Shown one piece after another: positions 38,080-46,577 of a DNA stretch of 64,000 bases. Numbering within the stretch: position 1 is the first letter of the stretch; the number at the start of each line of letters is the position of its first letter. Origin of the DNA: Pseudomonadota bacterium (lineage in GTDB: Bacteria; Pseudomonadota; Gammaproteobacteria; Steroidobacterales; JBCBZW01); assembly GCA_039193195.1 (NCBI GenBank), contig JBCCWS010000024.1, forward strand, positions 1-64,000, in the 5' to 3' direction. The translations under genes and the position numbers were made by a program. Below the pieces are notes generated by a model, which saw only the letters and a list, made by a program, of their open reading frames with translations, was not told the origin of the DNA and ran no database searches.

Positions 38080-38946
38080 CTACTGGGTCACGAACTCCAG
38101 ATCGGACGCCTGTACGATTCCGTTCTGGTCGTACTTGTCTTCTCCGCGAATCAGCACTGGCGAGTAGTGGTCCAGGGGAAACCCCTGACCGTCCACGTCC
38201 TGCCCCTCATAGATCTTCACTTCGGGCGTGGTGACGCGCGTTGAGAAGCCCATCCGACGCTTAGCCGTAGGATTACCCGTCGACCCATGCAGAGAGCTCT
38301 CATTGAACAGGAAGAACTGGCCAGGCTTCATCACGAGAGCGACCGCATCACTCGTGTCGACTACGTACTCCACCTTGTAGCGGCGACCGAACAGCCCCTT
38401 GTCTTCCGGACCGACGCGGCTCATACGCCGCTCGATCTCCCGCTTATGACTGCCAGGCACAATCCGCACGCAGCCGTTGGTGAGGTTGGAGTCGTCGATG
38501 GCGATCCACGCGGAGATGTTCTTCACCGGATCGATGGCGGGGCGAAACAGGTGCCCAGGAAAGCCGAGATCTTGGTGCCAGGCCACCGCGCCGCCACCAG
38601 AATCCTTGTACTGGAACTGGGAGCGCCAAAGGACCAGGTTGGGCCCCATTAGCGACGCCATCGCCTCGACGATGACGGGCAGCGAGGAAAGCTCCATCAG
38701 CTCCTTGTACACCAGATGCCAGTCTCGCAGGATGCGGTGCTTGTAGTCAGCACCCATGTCATACACGGGCGACGGGCCATCGAGAAAACCAAGCTTGTCG
38801 ATCCAGCTACGCAGCTCACCCATCTCCGCTTCACCGATCGCCTCCATCGGCCCGAGGTAACCGTTCTCCTCGAAGAAGTCGATCTGCTCCTGCGTCAGGC
38901 CGTACTGCTCCTGCGCGCTGCTTGCATCCTTGGCGGACGAACTCAT
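38080..38946 (-). CDS. Phytanoyl-CoA dioxygenase (PhyH)-family Fe(II)/2-oxoglutarate oxygenase
   Basis: Non-haem iron oxygenase of about 288 residues. The facial triad is complete: HQD in AWHQDLGFP (His and Asp) and the distal His in SSLHGSTGN, with Arg ten residues later for 2-oxoglutarate. Because the second ligand is Asp, it should hydroxylate or desaturate rather than halogenate; halogenases of this family have Ala or Gly there. The block ISAWIAIDDSNLTNGCVRIVPGSH is typical of PhyH. ATG 38946 follows AAAGGTGAG; ATG 38976, touching the previous stop, is the other choice. Last gene of the long operon. Confidence 0.9.
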   Translation of the reverse strand: MSSSAKDASSAQEQYGLTQEQIDFFEENGYLGPMEAIGEAEMGELRSWIDKLGFLDGPSPVYDMGADYKHRILRDWHLVYKELMELSSLPVIVEAMASLMGPNLVLWRSQFQYKDSGGGAVAWHQDLGFPGHLFRPAIDPVKNISAWIAIDDSNLTNGCVRIVPGSHKREIERRMSRVGPEDKGLFGRRYKVEYVVDTSDAVALVMKPGQFFLFNESSLHGSTGNPTAKRRMGFSTRVTTPEVKIYEGQDVDGQGFPLDHYSPVLIRGEDKYDQNGIVQASDLEFVTQ

Positions 38947-38976
38947 CTGCTCACCTTTGATAGTTGTTTTTGTCAT

Positions 38977-39945
38977 CTACAGCCGCTTGTCGGCGAAGAA
39001 CTGCCAGATGACTTGGCTGGCGGATAGCTCCTGGCTTATTCGCCCGGCCAGCGCGTTGGCTGGAACGGGAGACCCGGGCCAGGTATGACCCCCACCTTCT
39101 ATGGCGAAAAAAATCACTGAACCGCCGCGCTCGCAAGCGCCGTTACGCTCACGCACGACGGTGGTACCGTCATCCACCCGATCGGCGAGATCATCGCGCG
39201 TTGGACTCGCGCAGCCGTTATGGGTGCGCCACCAGTCCACGGTCTGCGCTACCGGGATGACCTCCCCGCCTACGCCCGCGCGACGTCCCTTCGGAATACG
39301 CCCTCCGCCCCAGCGGATCAAGCGGTCCTTGCGGCCATTGATCATGAGTATATCAACGGCCCTTTCTGGTCGGCAGCGCTCGACATAAGGCACGGGGAAG
39401 CTCGCGATGACCGGTGCGAAGGCGGCGATCGCATCGTTTGCTTCGCAGGCTAGGCGCAGGGTCATCATGCCGCCGTTGGAAGCACCGGTGGCGTATACGC
39501 GACGCGGATCGACTCCGGCGTCCGCCACCAACGCGTCGATCAGCGCCCGGGCAAAGCCGATGTCATCTCCGTAGGATTGTGTCGTTGCGCGGCCATCGTT
39601 CCAGTGTTCGATCGAGCGCGGGTAGGCGACGAGGAAACCCTGCGCATCCGCCACCTCGTTGAAGCCCGTTTGGCGCGCGATCTTGTCCGGCGAGCCCTCG
39701 CCGCCGTGAAAGACGAGCACCAGCGAGCGCTCTCCGGCCGGCGGCAGTCGCTGCGGCGTGTACAGCGCGTACTGACGCCGCTCCTTGCCGACGGTCAGGG
39801 TGCGACTGTCGAAGGCAGAGGCTGCTGCGACGGCATCCCCTGACTCCATACAGCCGCCGCCAGCGAGAACGCCTAGAGCCCCTAGGGCGAGCAGCGACCA
39901 CACTCGAACGCTCTGGTGCCACCGATGGCTGCGATCTAGGATCAT
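38977..39945 (-). CDS. PHB-depolymerase/feruloyl-esterase-type lipoprotein (LpqC-like)
   Basis: Exported alpha/beta hydrolase of 322 residues. The N-terminus is a lipoprotein-like signal ending LAGGGC. The nucleophile elbow is ATGASNGGMM, with oxyanion segment VFHGGEGSP and catalytic His in GGGHTWPGS, as in the LpqC/poly-hydroxybutyrate depolymerase family. It sits inside the operon, 10 bases after propeller 2 and directly before the PhyH gene. An extracytoplasmic esterase in a biosynthetic operon suggests maturation or release of an exported ester, but this is inference. Confidence 0.85.
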   Translation of the reverse strand: MILDRSHRWHQSVRVWSLLALGALGVLAGGGCMESGDAVAAASAFDSRTLTVGKERRQYALYTPQRLPPAGERSLVLVFHGGEGSPDKIARQTGFNEVADAQGFLVAYPRSIEHWNDGRATTQSYGDDIGFARALIDALVADAGVDPRRVYATGASNGGMMTLRLACEANDAIAAFAPVIASFPVPYVERCRPERAVDILMINGRKDRLIRWGGGRIPKGRRAGVGGEVIPVAQTVDWWRTHNGCASPTRDDLADRVDDGTTVVRERNGACERGGSVIFFAIEGGGHTWPGSPVPANALAGRISQELSASQVIWQFFADKRL

Positions 39946-39955
39946 ACCGACCGAC

Positions 39956-41320
39956 CTATCTACCTAACCAAACCGATAGTCCGGTGCCTTCCCGCTGGAT
40001 CGGAAGTCCGGTGCGCTTGGTCCAAAGGCGCTGAACCTCTCGGTGCGTCGATGTACCGAGGAACAACCCAATCGGGGTGGGCAGCAAGGTACGAACACCG
40101 GTGGCAAACGGATCGTCGAAGCCGTCCATCGTCACCGCCTCCCAGTGCTCCCCGTCTTGGCTGGTCCACAGTTGGAAACCACCGCCTATGTGCTCGGCAC
40201 CACCGAGAGCGTCGTGGAAGGCCTGGCAATGGTGCGTACCAACGTAGATTGCGTCCTTGTAGGCCGCCATGGCCCAAAGGGCTGAGTTGGCGTGATCGTC
40301 GTAGCCGGGGCCCATCAGCGAGAGGGGTATCTTCAGGCCGTCCCTAGTGAAGCGGGAGGCACCGACGAGCAGCTCCCAGCTATCGTCCGCGTTCACGCGG
40401 ATCAGCTCCGCCGCCGCCGGTCCGACGTCGTGCGCCTTGTCGTAGCCAAGCCCCGGCAGCCCGCTGCCCACGTAGAGGGCGCCGTTGAACGCCGTCATCG
40501 ACGCGGTGGTTTCGTTGACGTTGAAGCGCTCCGCCCCTCGGGTCAGCACGCGGGTCCACTTGTAGGGCGGCTTACCGTCAGCATCCGTTCGCCAAAGCTC
40601 GAAACCGCGCTCCGGATTCCCCGTCCCCGCGTAGAGCTGATCGTTGTAGACCGCCATGCAAAAGACCGAGAGGTTGGTCACATCATCGAAGCTGTGCGGC
40701 ATGGCCTCTTCCCAGCCGCCGTTCAGGGGGTCGTCAGAGACAAACAGCTTTGCGACATCGCCAAAGTTCCGATCCATGACGCCCTCCTTCACGCTGCCCA
40801 CGGGCGAGACGAAGAGCTTGTTCTTGAAGGTGATGATGGACCGGAAAGATAAGGTGTCGGGATCGCCCAAGCCGGGTTCGCACACGGCGTGGAAATTGCG
40901 ACCATCCTCACTGGCGATCAGCTGCGAGCCCCAATGCGAAAGCGTGCTCGCGAAGAGGACGGGTCTGTCGGAGCCCGCCTTCTGGAACACGGCCATGCAG
41001 CGGAAGCCCCGGTACTGCGGCACGAGCTGCTCCTCGTCTTGGAGCTTACCAAGGGCGCGAGCGCCCTCGCCGCGGTAGACGTCTTTGACGATGGCATTCT
41101 CATCGGCCTGCACGAGGGGGGATTCGTAGACCACTTCCCACTCATCCGCGCGCACGTCGTAGCGCAAGATGCGCGCGGCGTCCTCGGGCCCTTCGCCCGT
41201 GGGGTGAGTCACGCCGAGGTACACGTGGCCGTCGTACCAGGCCATGGACTGGGCGACCAGGCTGCGGGGGTTGCCGATGCCGCCGGCACCGATCTCCGTG
41301 AAACGGCTGCCATCAAGCAT
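39956..41320 (-). CDS. Beta-propeller protein 2 (paralogue of 29316 and 43103), unknown function
   Basis: A signal-less protein of 454 residues, the shortest of the three. It keeps the paralogue blocks GFELWRTDADGKPPYKW, NADDSWELLVGASRFT, TSQDGEHWEAVTMDGF and blade ends HVYLGV, LYAGT, GALYVGS and AIYVGT. ATG 41320 follows GGGAGC and overlaps the sulfotransferase 3 stop by eight bases, so the two are made together. The shared blocks lie in the same order in all three paralogues, so they descend from one ancestor rather than from convergent repeats. No enzyme motif recognised. Confidence 0.88.
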   Translation of the reverse strand: MLDGSRFTEIGAGGIGNPRSLVAQSMAWYDGHVYLGVTHPTGEGPEDAARILRYDVRADEWEVVYESPLVQADENAIVKDVYRGEGARALGKLQDEEQLVPQYRGFRCMAVFQKAGSDRPVLFASTLSHWGSQLIASEDGRNFHAVCEPGLGDPDTLSFRSIITFKNKLFVSPVGSVKEGVMDRNFGDVAKLFVSDDPLNGGWEEAMPHSFDDVTNLSVFCMAVYNDQLYAGTGNPERGFELWRTDADGKPPYKWTRVLTRGAERFNVNETTASMTAFNGALYVGSGLPGLGYDKAHDVGPAAAELIRVNADDSWELLVGASRFTRDGLKIPLSLMGPGYDDHANSALWAMAAYKDAIYVGTHHCQAFHDALGGAEHIGGGFQLWTSQDGEHWEAVTMDGFDDPFATGVRTLLPTPIGLFLGTSTHREVQRLWTKRTGLPIQREGTGLSVWLGR

Positions 41321-42200
41321 AACCGAGCTCCCGAGATAGCTTGATGGTCTCCTTACGGAACTCTTCACCGGACCAGTCGAGCGGACCGTAGAGCTCTGGC
41401 TCCTTTACCACTGCCCGGCGGAAGGCCGGCTTCTCGAGAAATTCAGGGTCGTTGCCCATCTTCGCGTTCTCCGGGCCGTAGCAGGCGTAGGGCGAGCGCT
41501 CCGGGTGGAGCATAGCGTCGATCGCCTCCGCGCTGGTGTCGATACCGAGCCACTCGCAAATCTGCGGCAGGTAGAGGTCGGGGTCAGTGAGCAAGTCCTC
41601 CCCCTTTATCCGCAGGCACTGGCCTTCAGGCAGGGTGCTGGCGAATTCGGTGATGTTGGTGTGGGCGCGGAGCCAGATGTTCTCCGGATCCACACGGTCT
41701 GCATCAAAGGTGCCGCCCCACTCGCTGTTGCGCTTCAGGTTGTTGAGCAGGGACTTGCCGGTCGAACGTGGGTGGCGCGTGAGGTGCAGGAAGCTCGCGT
41801 CGGGGAAGCTCTCGTAGGCGCGCTCCAGATACGCCGGGCTCAGGACCGTGCGTGGCGTCTTATCGACGGCAATCTTCGGTGCCACCTGCTCGCAGATGAA
41901 CTCGAAGACTTGCCCAGTCGTCCAGTCGGATCGCTCGTCTAGCCATCCCTGCGCGGCCGCCACGGTCGACTCGGTCTGCTCCCCGTGCTGCAGCTGGGCG
42001 AGCGTGCGCAGCAGCCCATGGGCGCCGTGGGGGCGTGAGGCGTGGGCGTTCATCAGCTCCCCTACCGTCGGCGCCATGAACAGATTGACCTCCGGCAAGC
42101 CGTAGGTCTGTGGGTGCTGGCCCAGCACGGCACACACGACCGAAGAGAACGATCGCATGGGGCACAGGATGATCAGCGGCGCTCTACGTTCTTCGGCCAT
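41313..42200 (-). CDS. PAPS-dependent sulfotransferase 3
   Basis: 295 residues. PAPS loop LIILCPMRSFSSVV at residues 9-22, where the usual Pro is Met, and 3' site LTRHPRSTGKS. It shares GQHPQTYGLPEVNLF and HPERSPYACYGP with sulfotransferases 1, 4 and 5. It starts three bases after sulfotransferase 4 and overlaps propeller 2 by eight bases, so it is firmly inside the operon. Acceptor unknown; the paralogues differ most in the middle third, which would form the acceptor pocket. Confidence 0.88.
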   Translation of the reverse strand: MAEERRAPLIILCPMRSFSSVVCAVLGQHPQTYGLPEVNLFMAPTVGELMNAHASRPHGAHGLLRTLAQLQHGEQTESTVAAAQGWLDERSDWTTGQVFEFICEQVAPKIAVDKTPRTVLSPAYLERAYESFPDASFLHLTRHPRSTGKSLLNNLKRNSEWGGTFDADRVDPENIWLRAHTNITEFASTLPEGQCLRIKGEDLLTDPDLYLPQICEWLGIDTSAEAIDAMLHPERSPYACYGPENAKMGNDPEFLEKPAFRRAVVKEPELYGPLDWSGEEFRKETIKLSRELGYA

Positions 42201-42203
42201 CGC

Positions 42204-43106
42204 TCAGTACCCGAAATACATAGCGTAGTGCTGCACCGCTTCGTCGAAGTGCAGCGAGTCATCCCAACTCATCGGCGAGTCGAGATCACTCTCCTTCTCT
42301 TTGTAGGGTCGCAGCTCCGGGCTACGCAGGAAGTTAGGATCGTTGCCGAGCGGTGCGTTGGACGGCCCCATGCAGGCGAAGGGCGAGAGTTCCGGCTTCA
42401 TCATCCGGTCCACGTCGGCTTGCGCCGTGCTGATGCCGAGCCACTCACAGATCTGTGGCAGGTACACGTCCGGCGCCGACATGAAGGACTCGCCGCGCAG
42501 CGTCATGTAGTTGTCAGGGGGCAATGTCTCGAGCGTCTCCATGACGCGCAGGTGCGGCTGCAGCCACATCTTCTCCGGCGTCATGTTGTCATCGCCCTCG
42601 TCGCTGCGACCGAGGCCCATCTTGCCGGTCGCCTTCTCCTGCATCTGGCGCGTCTCGTAGTTCGACTCGAGGGTGCCGCGCGGATGGCGCGTGAGGTGCA
42701 GAAAGCGGGCCTCCGGGTAGGCGTCGACGATGCGGTCGAGGGCGCCTTCCAGGAACACGAACATAGGGCTTTTCTCCACCACGGCGCGCGGCGCGGCCCA
42801 GTTGCGGATGTCGTTGAACATCTCGGCCGAAGTGAGATGGGAATTCTCCTCGAGCCAGCGCTTCGCTGCTTCGATGTCCGACTCGGCCTGACCGCCGAGT
42901 CCGAGCTCGGCAACGGCGCGAAGCAGGCCGTGCTGGAAGCGGGGCCGCAGGCGATACAGCCGCGTGAGCTCCTCGTAGCTATCAGCGGCGAACAGGTTGG
43001 TCTCGGGCAGCCCACACATCTGCGGATGGCTGCCGATCATGGCGCACGCGACGGACGTGAACGACCGCGGCGGTGCCAGGATAAAGAGCGGTTCAGGCGC
43101 GCTCAT
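42204..43106 (-). CDS. PAPS-dependent sulfotransferase 4
   Basis: 300 residues. PAPS loop LFILAPPRSFTSVAC near residues 7-21, 3' site LTRHPRGTLES, and the family blocks GLPETNLFAADSYEEL and KPELSPFACMGPSNAP. The start overlaps the propeller 3 stop as ATGA, and the stop is three bases from the start of sulfotransferase 3. It is closest to sulfotransferase 5 by eye (both have PPRSFTSV and NLFAAD), suggesting a recent duplication of a sulfotransferase-propeller unit. Confidence 0.88.
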   Translation of the reverse strand: MSAPEPLFILAPPRSFTSVACAMIGSHPQMCGLPETNLFAADSYEELTRLYRLRPRFQHGLLRAVAELGLGGQAESDIEAAKRWLEENSHLTSAEMFNDIRNWAAPRAVVEKSPMFVFLEGALDRIVDAYPEARFLHLTRHPRGTLESNYETRQMQEKATGKMGLGRSDEGDDNMTPEKMWLQPHLRVMETLETLPPDNYMTLRGESFMSAPDVYLPQICEWLGISTAQADVDRMMKPELSPFACMGPSNAPLGNDPNFLRSPELRPYKEKESDLDSPMSWDDSLHFDEAVQHYAMYFGY

Positions 43107-44581
43107 GGGTTCACCTTCTTGCCGTGCCAGATCTCCAGTCCGCCGCCCTTGTTGGCGCCGGCCTTACAAGTAGGGAAGACGAACAGGCCCACGGGCGTAC
43201 CCACCACCTCTCGGATGCCGTAGTTGAGGGGGTTGCCGCCAGGGAACCCGACGTCGCTGACAAGCTCCCAGTCGTTCCCGTCGCGCGTGCGCCAGAGGCG
43301 AAACTCGCCCTCCTCGCGCTTGGCGGTCTCCTCCTCCAGCCAGGCGTACTTCTCTTCCGAGAGATCCCAGCGGTCCTTCAGATAGGTGGGCATCCACTTC
43401 CAGCTCGCCGTACCGAGGTAAAGCCAACCGTCCTGCTCGGCGAAACGCCAGAACACGTGGGTGAAGAAGTCGTCGAGGCCGCCGAGACGGTTGCTGGTCG
43501 GGCGCTTGTAGCCGTGCGGCGTGAAGCGCGGCTGCCCGGTGACCAGATCCCAGCTGTCGTCGGAGTGAATTCGTATCATCTCCGCTGGGAAGGGGCCGAA
43601 GCGATCGCGTCCGCCACGTCCCTGGCGTTGGAGAGTACAGCCGACGTAGAGCGCACCGTTGAACACGGTCATCGATGAGGGAACCGAGCTGATCGGGCGC
43701 CAGGCGCCGTTCTCCACGATCTTGGTCCACTTGTACGGCGGCTTGCCCTCGGGCTTGCACTTCCAGATCTGGAAGCCCTTGCGCTTGTTGATCGTGGCCC
43801 CGTAGAGGTGGCCGTTGAAAACCTTGATCTCGTTGATCGAGAGGTTGGTCTCATCGCCAAAGGCTCGTTCGCAGGTGGGCACCCAATTCCCGTGCAGCGG
43901 ATCCTCGGTCTCGTAGATGTAGGGGAAATCGGTGAGGTTGTCATCGAACATGCCTCGACCGAAGTTCTTGCCCGTAGGCGTGGAGAAGAGCTTGCCGTTG
44001 ACGGATTCTATGTTGCGCACGGACGGCACGTCTTCATCGCCGAGGCCGAAGCCTTGCTGGTCGCATTCCACGAAGTTCTCGCCGTCCTCACAGCGCAAGA
44101 ACACACACTGGTACTCCAAGGTACCGATGCCCATGTAGAGCACGGGCTCCTTATCGCCCTTAGCCTGGCAGATGCCACCGGCGCGGATACTGCGATCGCG
44201 CACGCGCGTGGTGCCATCGCGACCCTCGACCATGGGGCTGTCGTAGAGCAGCTTCCACTCGCGGGTGGTGGGGTCGTAGCGCCAGATTTGCGCGCCCTCG
44301 TCATCGTTGCCGCCCGTGTCAGCACGCATGGAGCCGAAGCGGCCCTGATCCTGTAGGCCCGAGCCCTGGCGCGCTGTGTAGCGGCCCATGAAGCCAAGCA
44401 TGGCGCGGCCCGTGCCCACGTAAAGGGCGCCCTTGTACCAGAGGGCGGCCTGGCTGGTTCGGGTCGCGGAGTTCCAGGGCGGCAGATCGATCAGTTCGAA
44501 GTCCTCCAGCTGAAGGCCTTCCTGATTCGGATCGTGGTGGATGCTCTGGGGCTCCAGTTTGTCGGCGAGGTCTCTGCTCAT
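43103..44581 (-). CDS. Beta-propeller protein 3 (paralogue of 29316 and 39956), unknown function
   Basis: About 492 residues with no signal peptide. Paralogue blocks GFQIWKCKPEGKPPYKW, HSDDSWDLVTGQPRFT and RTRDGNDWELVSDVGF are all present, plus blade ends ALYVGT, LYMGI, HLYGAT, ALYVGC and WLYLGT. ATG 44581 (MSRDLADKL) is taken; the frame is open to 44719, but that part overlaps the end of sulfotransferase 5 and looks non-coding. It ends in a four-base overlap with sulfotransferase 4. A charged insert of about 25 residues (KYAWLEEETAKREEGEF) precedes the last blade. Confidence 0.87.
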   Translation of the reverse strand: MSRDLADKLEPQSIHHDPNQEGLQLEDFELIDLPPWNSATRTSQAALWYKGALYVGTGRAMLGFMGRYTARQGSGLQDQGRFGSMRADTGGNDDEGAQIWRYDPTTREWKLLYDSPMVEGRDGTTRVRDRSIRAGGICQAKGDKEPVLYMGIGTLEYQCVFLRCEDGENFVECDQQGFGLGDEDVPSVRNIESVNGKLFSTPTGKNFGRGMFDDNLTDFPYIYETEDPLHGNWVPTCERAFGDETNLSINEIKVFNGHLYGATINKRKGFQIWKCKPEGKPPYKWTKIVENGAWRPISSVPSSMTVFNGALYVGCTLQRQGRGGRDRFGPFPAEMIRIHSDDSWDLVTGQPRFTPHGYKRPTSNRLGGLDDFFTHVFWRFAEQDGWLYLGTASWKWMPTYLKDRWDLSEEKYAWLEEETAKREEGEFRLWRTRDGNDWELVSDVGFPGGNPLNYGIREVVGTPVGLFVFPTCKAGANKGGGLEIWHGKKVNP

Positions 44582-44657
44582 TGTGTGAGGATCGCTATTG
44601 GGTGGTTCGTGGGGATCGGTCCGCTCAGGCCGATCGCGTGTTGCTTCGAGGCAGGGC

Positions 44658-45602
44658 TCAACTGTAGCCAAACCCGAGTGCGCATTCCTTGACCGCGTCG
44701 CTGAGTTCGATACCGTCACTGCCCGCTAGGATTCCGTCGAGCTGCTGCGGTCGCGGCTCGTAGGGGCGCAGCTCGGGGCTTTCCATAAAGCTCGGGTCGT
44801 TGCCAAAGCGAGCGTTTGGAGGTCCCAGGGAGGCGAAGGGTGAGTTCTCGGGGTGCTTCATCGCCTCGATGGCCTGGGCATCCGCGTCCACGCCCAGCCA
44901 TTCGGCTACCTGCCTGAGGTGTTCCTCGGGCGCAGCCATGAAATCCTCGCCGCGGAACCACAGGCGCCGCGGCTCGGGCACATCGCCTAGAAAGCGCATG
45001 ATGCGCCGGTGCGGCGCGAGCCACATGGATTCAGGATCTTCCACCTCCGCGAGGCGATTGCCACCGCGTCCCTTGCCGGGGCGCTCACCGCCGGCGCCGC
45101 CCCGTAGGCGGGATACTGCCCCCTGCACGCGTTCGCGCAGCTTGAACACAGACTCGCAAGTTCCCCGCGGATGACGGGTTAGATGAAGGTAGCGGGCGTC
45201 GGGGAAGGTCTCGGCGATGCGCGCGAGGGAGGACTCGCTGTAGACGTAGATCGGACTCTTGTCGACCAGACGCCTCGGCATCGCCCACGTGGCGAGATCC
45301 TTAAAGATCTCCCCGCTTGGCAGTTCGCTGTTGTCCTCTAGATAACCTGCGGCCGCATCGATGTTCTGCGCCGTTTGCTCCCCGAGACCGATCTCCGCAA
45401 CCGCCCGCAGCAAGCCGTGGCGGAAGCCCGGTCGCAGCTTGTAGATGCCATCGTTGAGCCCGGAGTAGTTGTCGGCTGCAAAGAGGTTCACCTCTGGCAG
45501 CCCCATGAGATCGGGGTGCTGCCCCACCATCCCGCAGATCACCGAGGTGAAGGACCTCGGTGGCGCCAAGATAAATAGAGGAGCTAGGGCAGCGGCGGTC
45601 AT
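44658..45602 (-). CDS. PAPS-dependent sulfotransferase 5
   Basis: 314 residues. PAPS loop LFILAPPRSFTSVIC near 9-23, 3' site LTRHPRGTCES, and the family blocks GLPEVNLFAADNYSGL and HPENSPFASLGPPNARFGN. A Gly/Arg-rich insert (SRLRGGAGGERPGKGRGG) of about 20 residues interrupts the region after the 3' site and is absent from the paralogues. It starts five bases after the TauD-type gene. Acceptor unknown. Confidence 0.88.
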   Translation of the reverse strand: MTAAALAPLFILAPPRSFTSVICGMVGQHPDLMGLPEVNLFAADNYSGLNDGIYKLRPGFRHGLLRAVAEIGLGEQTAQNIDAAAGYLEDNSELPSGEIFKDLATWAMPRRLVDKSPIYVYSESSLARIAETFPDARYLHLTRHPRGTCESVFKLRERVQGAVSRLRGGAGGERPGKGRGGNRLAEVEDPESMWLAPHRRIMRFLGDVPEPRRLWFRGEDFMAAPEEHLRQVAEWLGVDADAQAIEAMKHPENSPFASLGPPNARFGNDPSFMESPELRPYEPRPQQLDGILAGSDGIELSDAVKECALGFGYS

Positions 45603-45607
45603 CTACC

Positions 45608-46540
45608 TCACCACGCTACGCTGCGACACATGCGGGCGTACACGTCGCGTTCGTGGTCCTCGAAGGACGTGCGGCCGTGCATCATGCGAGTGTTGTCGAT
45701 CATGGCAAAGTCGCCCGCCGCCCACGGAATCTCGCGAGTCAGCCGTGCGCCTACTTCTTTCACCTCGTCCAGCACCTTACTAGGAATCGGCTCGCCGTCC
45801 TCTAGGCGCACGAGGGCGTTCTTGCGCCCGAGGCCTTCCTCCTGCCAGTGCTGGATCAGAATGCTGTTCACAAAGGCCTTTCGATCGCGGAAACGCGTGC
45901 TCGGCACCACCGCCGGCTTCACGTACTCGGTCACGACCGAGCCGTCGTCACGCATCTCCAGGGCGAGATCGTTGTCTTCGCAATAGGCCCGCATCTCCTT
46001 CGGATCATCGCTGTGGAAGGCCACCTGCCATTGCCCATCTGGGTAGTCCCGGATGTACTTCAGGCGACGCGCCTCAAACACCTCACGCGCGTGGTCGCTC
46101 AGGCTCTCCCAAATGCGCTCGCCGTCGGCGATGAACGTTAGGCCGTCCTCATCAGCTGGTCGCTTGCAGTAGAACCAGATCAGCTCGGGCTGGGTCTTCA
46201 CGTAGGCGCGATCCGCGTGCAGAGGCAGGCCGAAGGTGCGCTGCTTCTTGACACCGTAGACGTAGGCCACGTTTTGGATCGTGCCGTCCTTGCCATCTTC
46301 GGCATTCTTGCGGTAAGAGCCACTGCCCGTGTTGTCCATGTAGTCATCGCTGAAACGATTGGAGAACGCCTCGAACTGCTCGAGGCTGATCTTCCAATCG
46401 CGGAAGACGACCGCACCGAAGTCCTTCAGCGCTTGCTGCGCGGGCGCGATGTCTAGCGCATCCAGATCCACCACAGGATCGCTCAGGCGCGCCACGGCGC
46501 CAGCCACATCAGTAAACGGCTCGATGATGATGTCACTCAT
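45608..46540 (-). CDS. TauD/TfdA-family Fe(II)/2-oxoglutarate dioxygenase
   Basis: 310 residues from ATG 46540, which follows TGGAG. Iron ligands: H108 and D110 in LPLHADRAY, and the distal His (about 288) in MMHGRTSFE, with Arg near 298-303 for 2-oxoglutarate. Members hydroxylate taurine, clavaminate precursors or lipid chains, or cleave alkylsulfate and sulfonate esters. In this sulfotransferase-rich operon either chain hydroxylation to create sulfate acceptors or removal of sulfate is possible. It lies 37 bases after PKS2. The long upstream extension (to 46606) is not used. Confidence 0.9.
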   Translation of the reverse strand: MSDIIIEPFTDVAGAVARLSDPVVDLDALDIAPAQQALKDFGAVVFRDWKISLEQFEAFSNRFSDDYMDNTGSGSYRKNAEDGKDGTIQNVAYVYGVKKQRTFGLPLHADRAYVKTQPELIWFYCKRPADEDGLTFIADGERIWESLSDHAREVFEARRLKYIRDYPDGQWQVAFHSDDPKEMRAYCEDNDLALEMRDDGSVVTEYVKPAVVPSTRFRDRKAFVNSILIQHWQEEGLGRKNALVRLEDGEPIPSKVLDEVKEVGARLTREIPWAAGDFAMIDNTRMMHGRTSFEDHERDVYARMCRSVAW

Positions 46541-46577
46541 CGCAGGCACTCCATCTTCTTCTCGTCGTGCGGCGGCA

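Noticed and set aside
38080-38946. PhyH protein as a non-haem iron halogenase of a chlorosulfolipid pathway
   Set aside because: The second iron ligand is Asp (HQD); halogenases of this family have Ala or Gly there.
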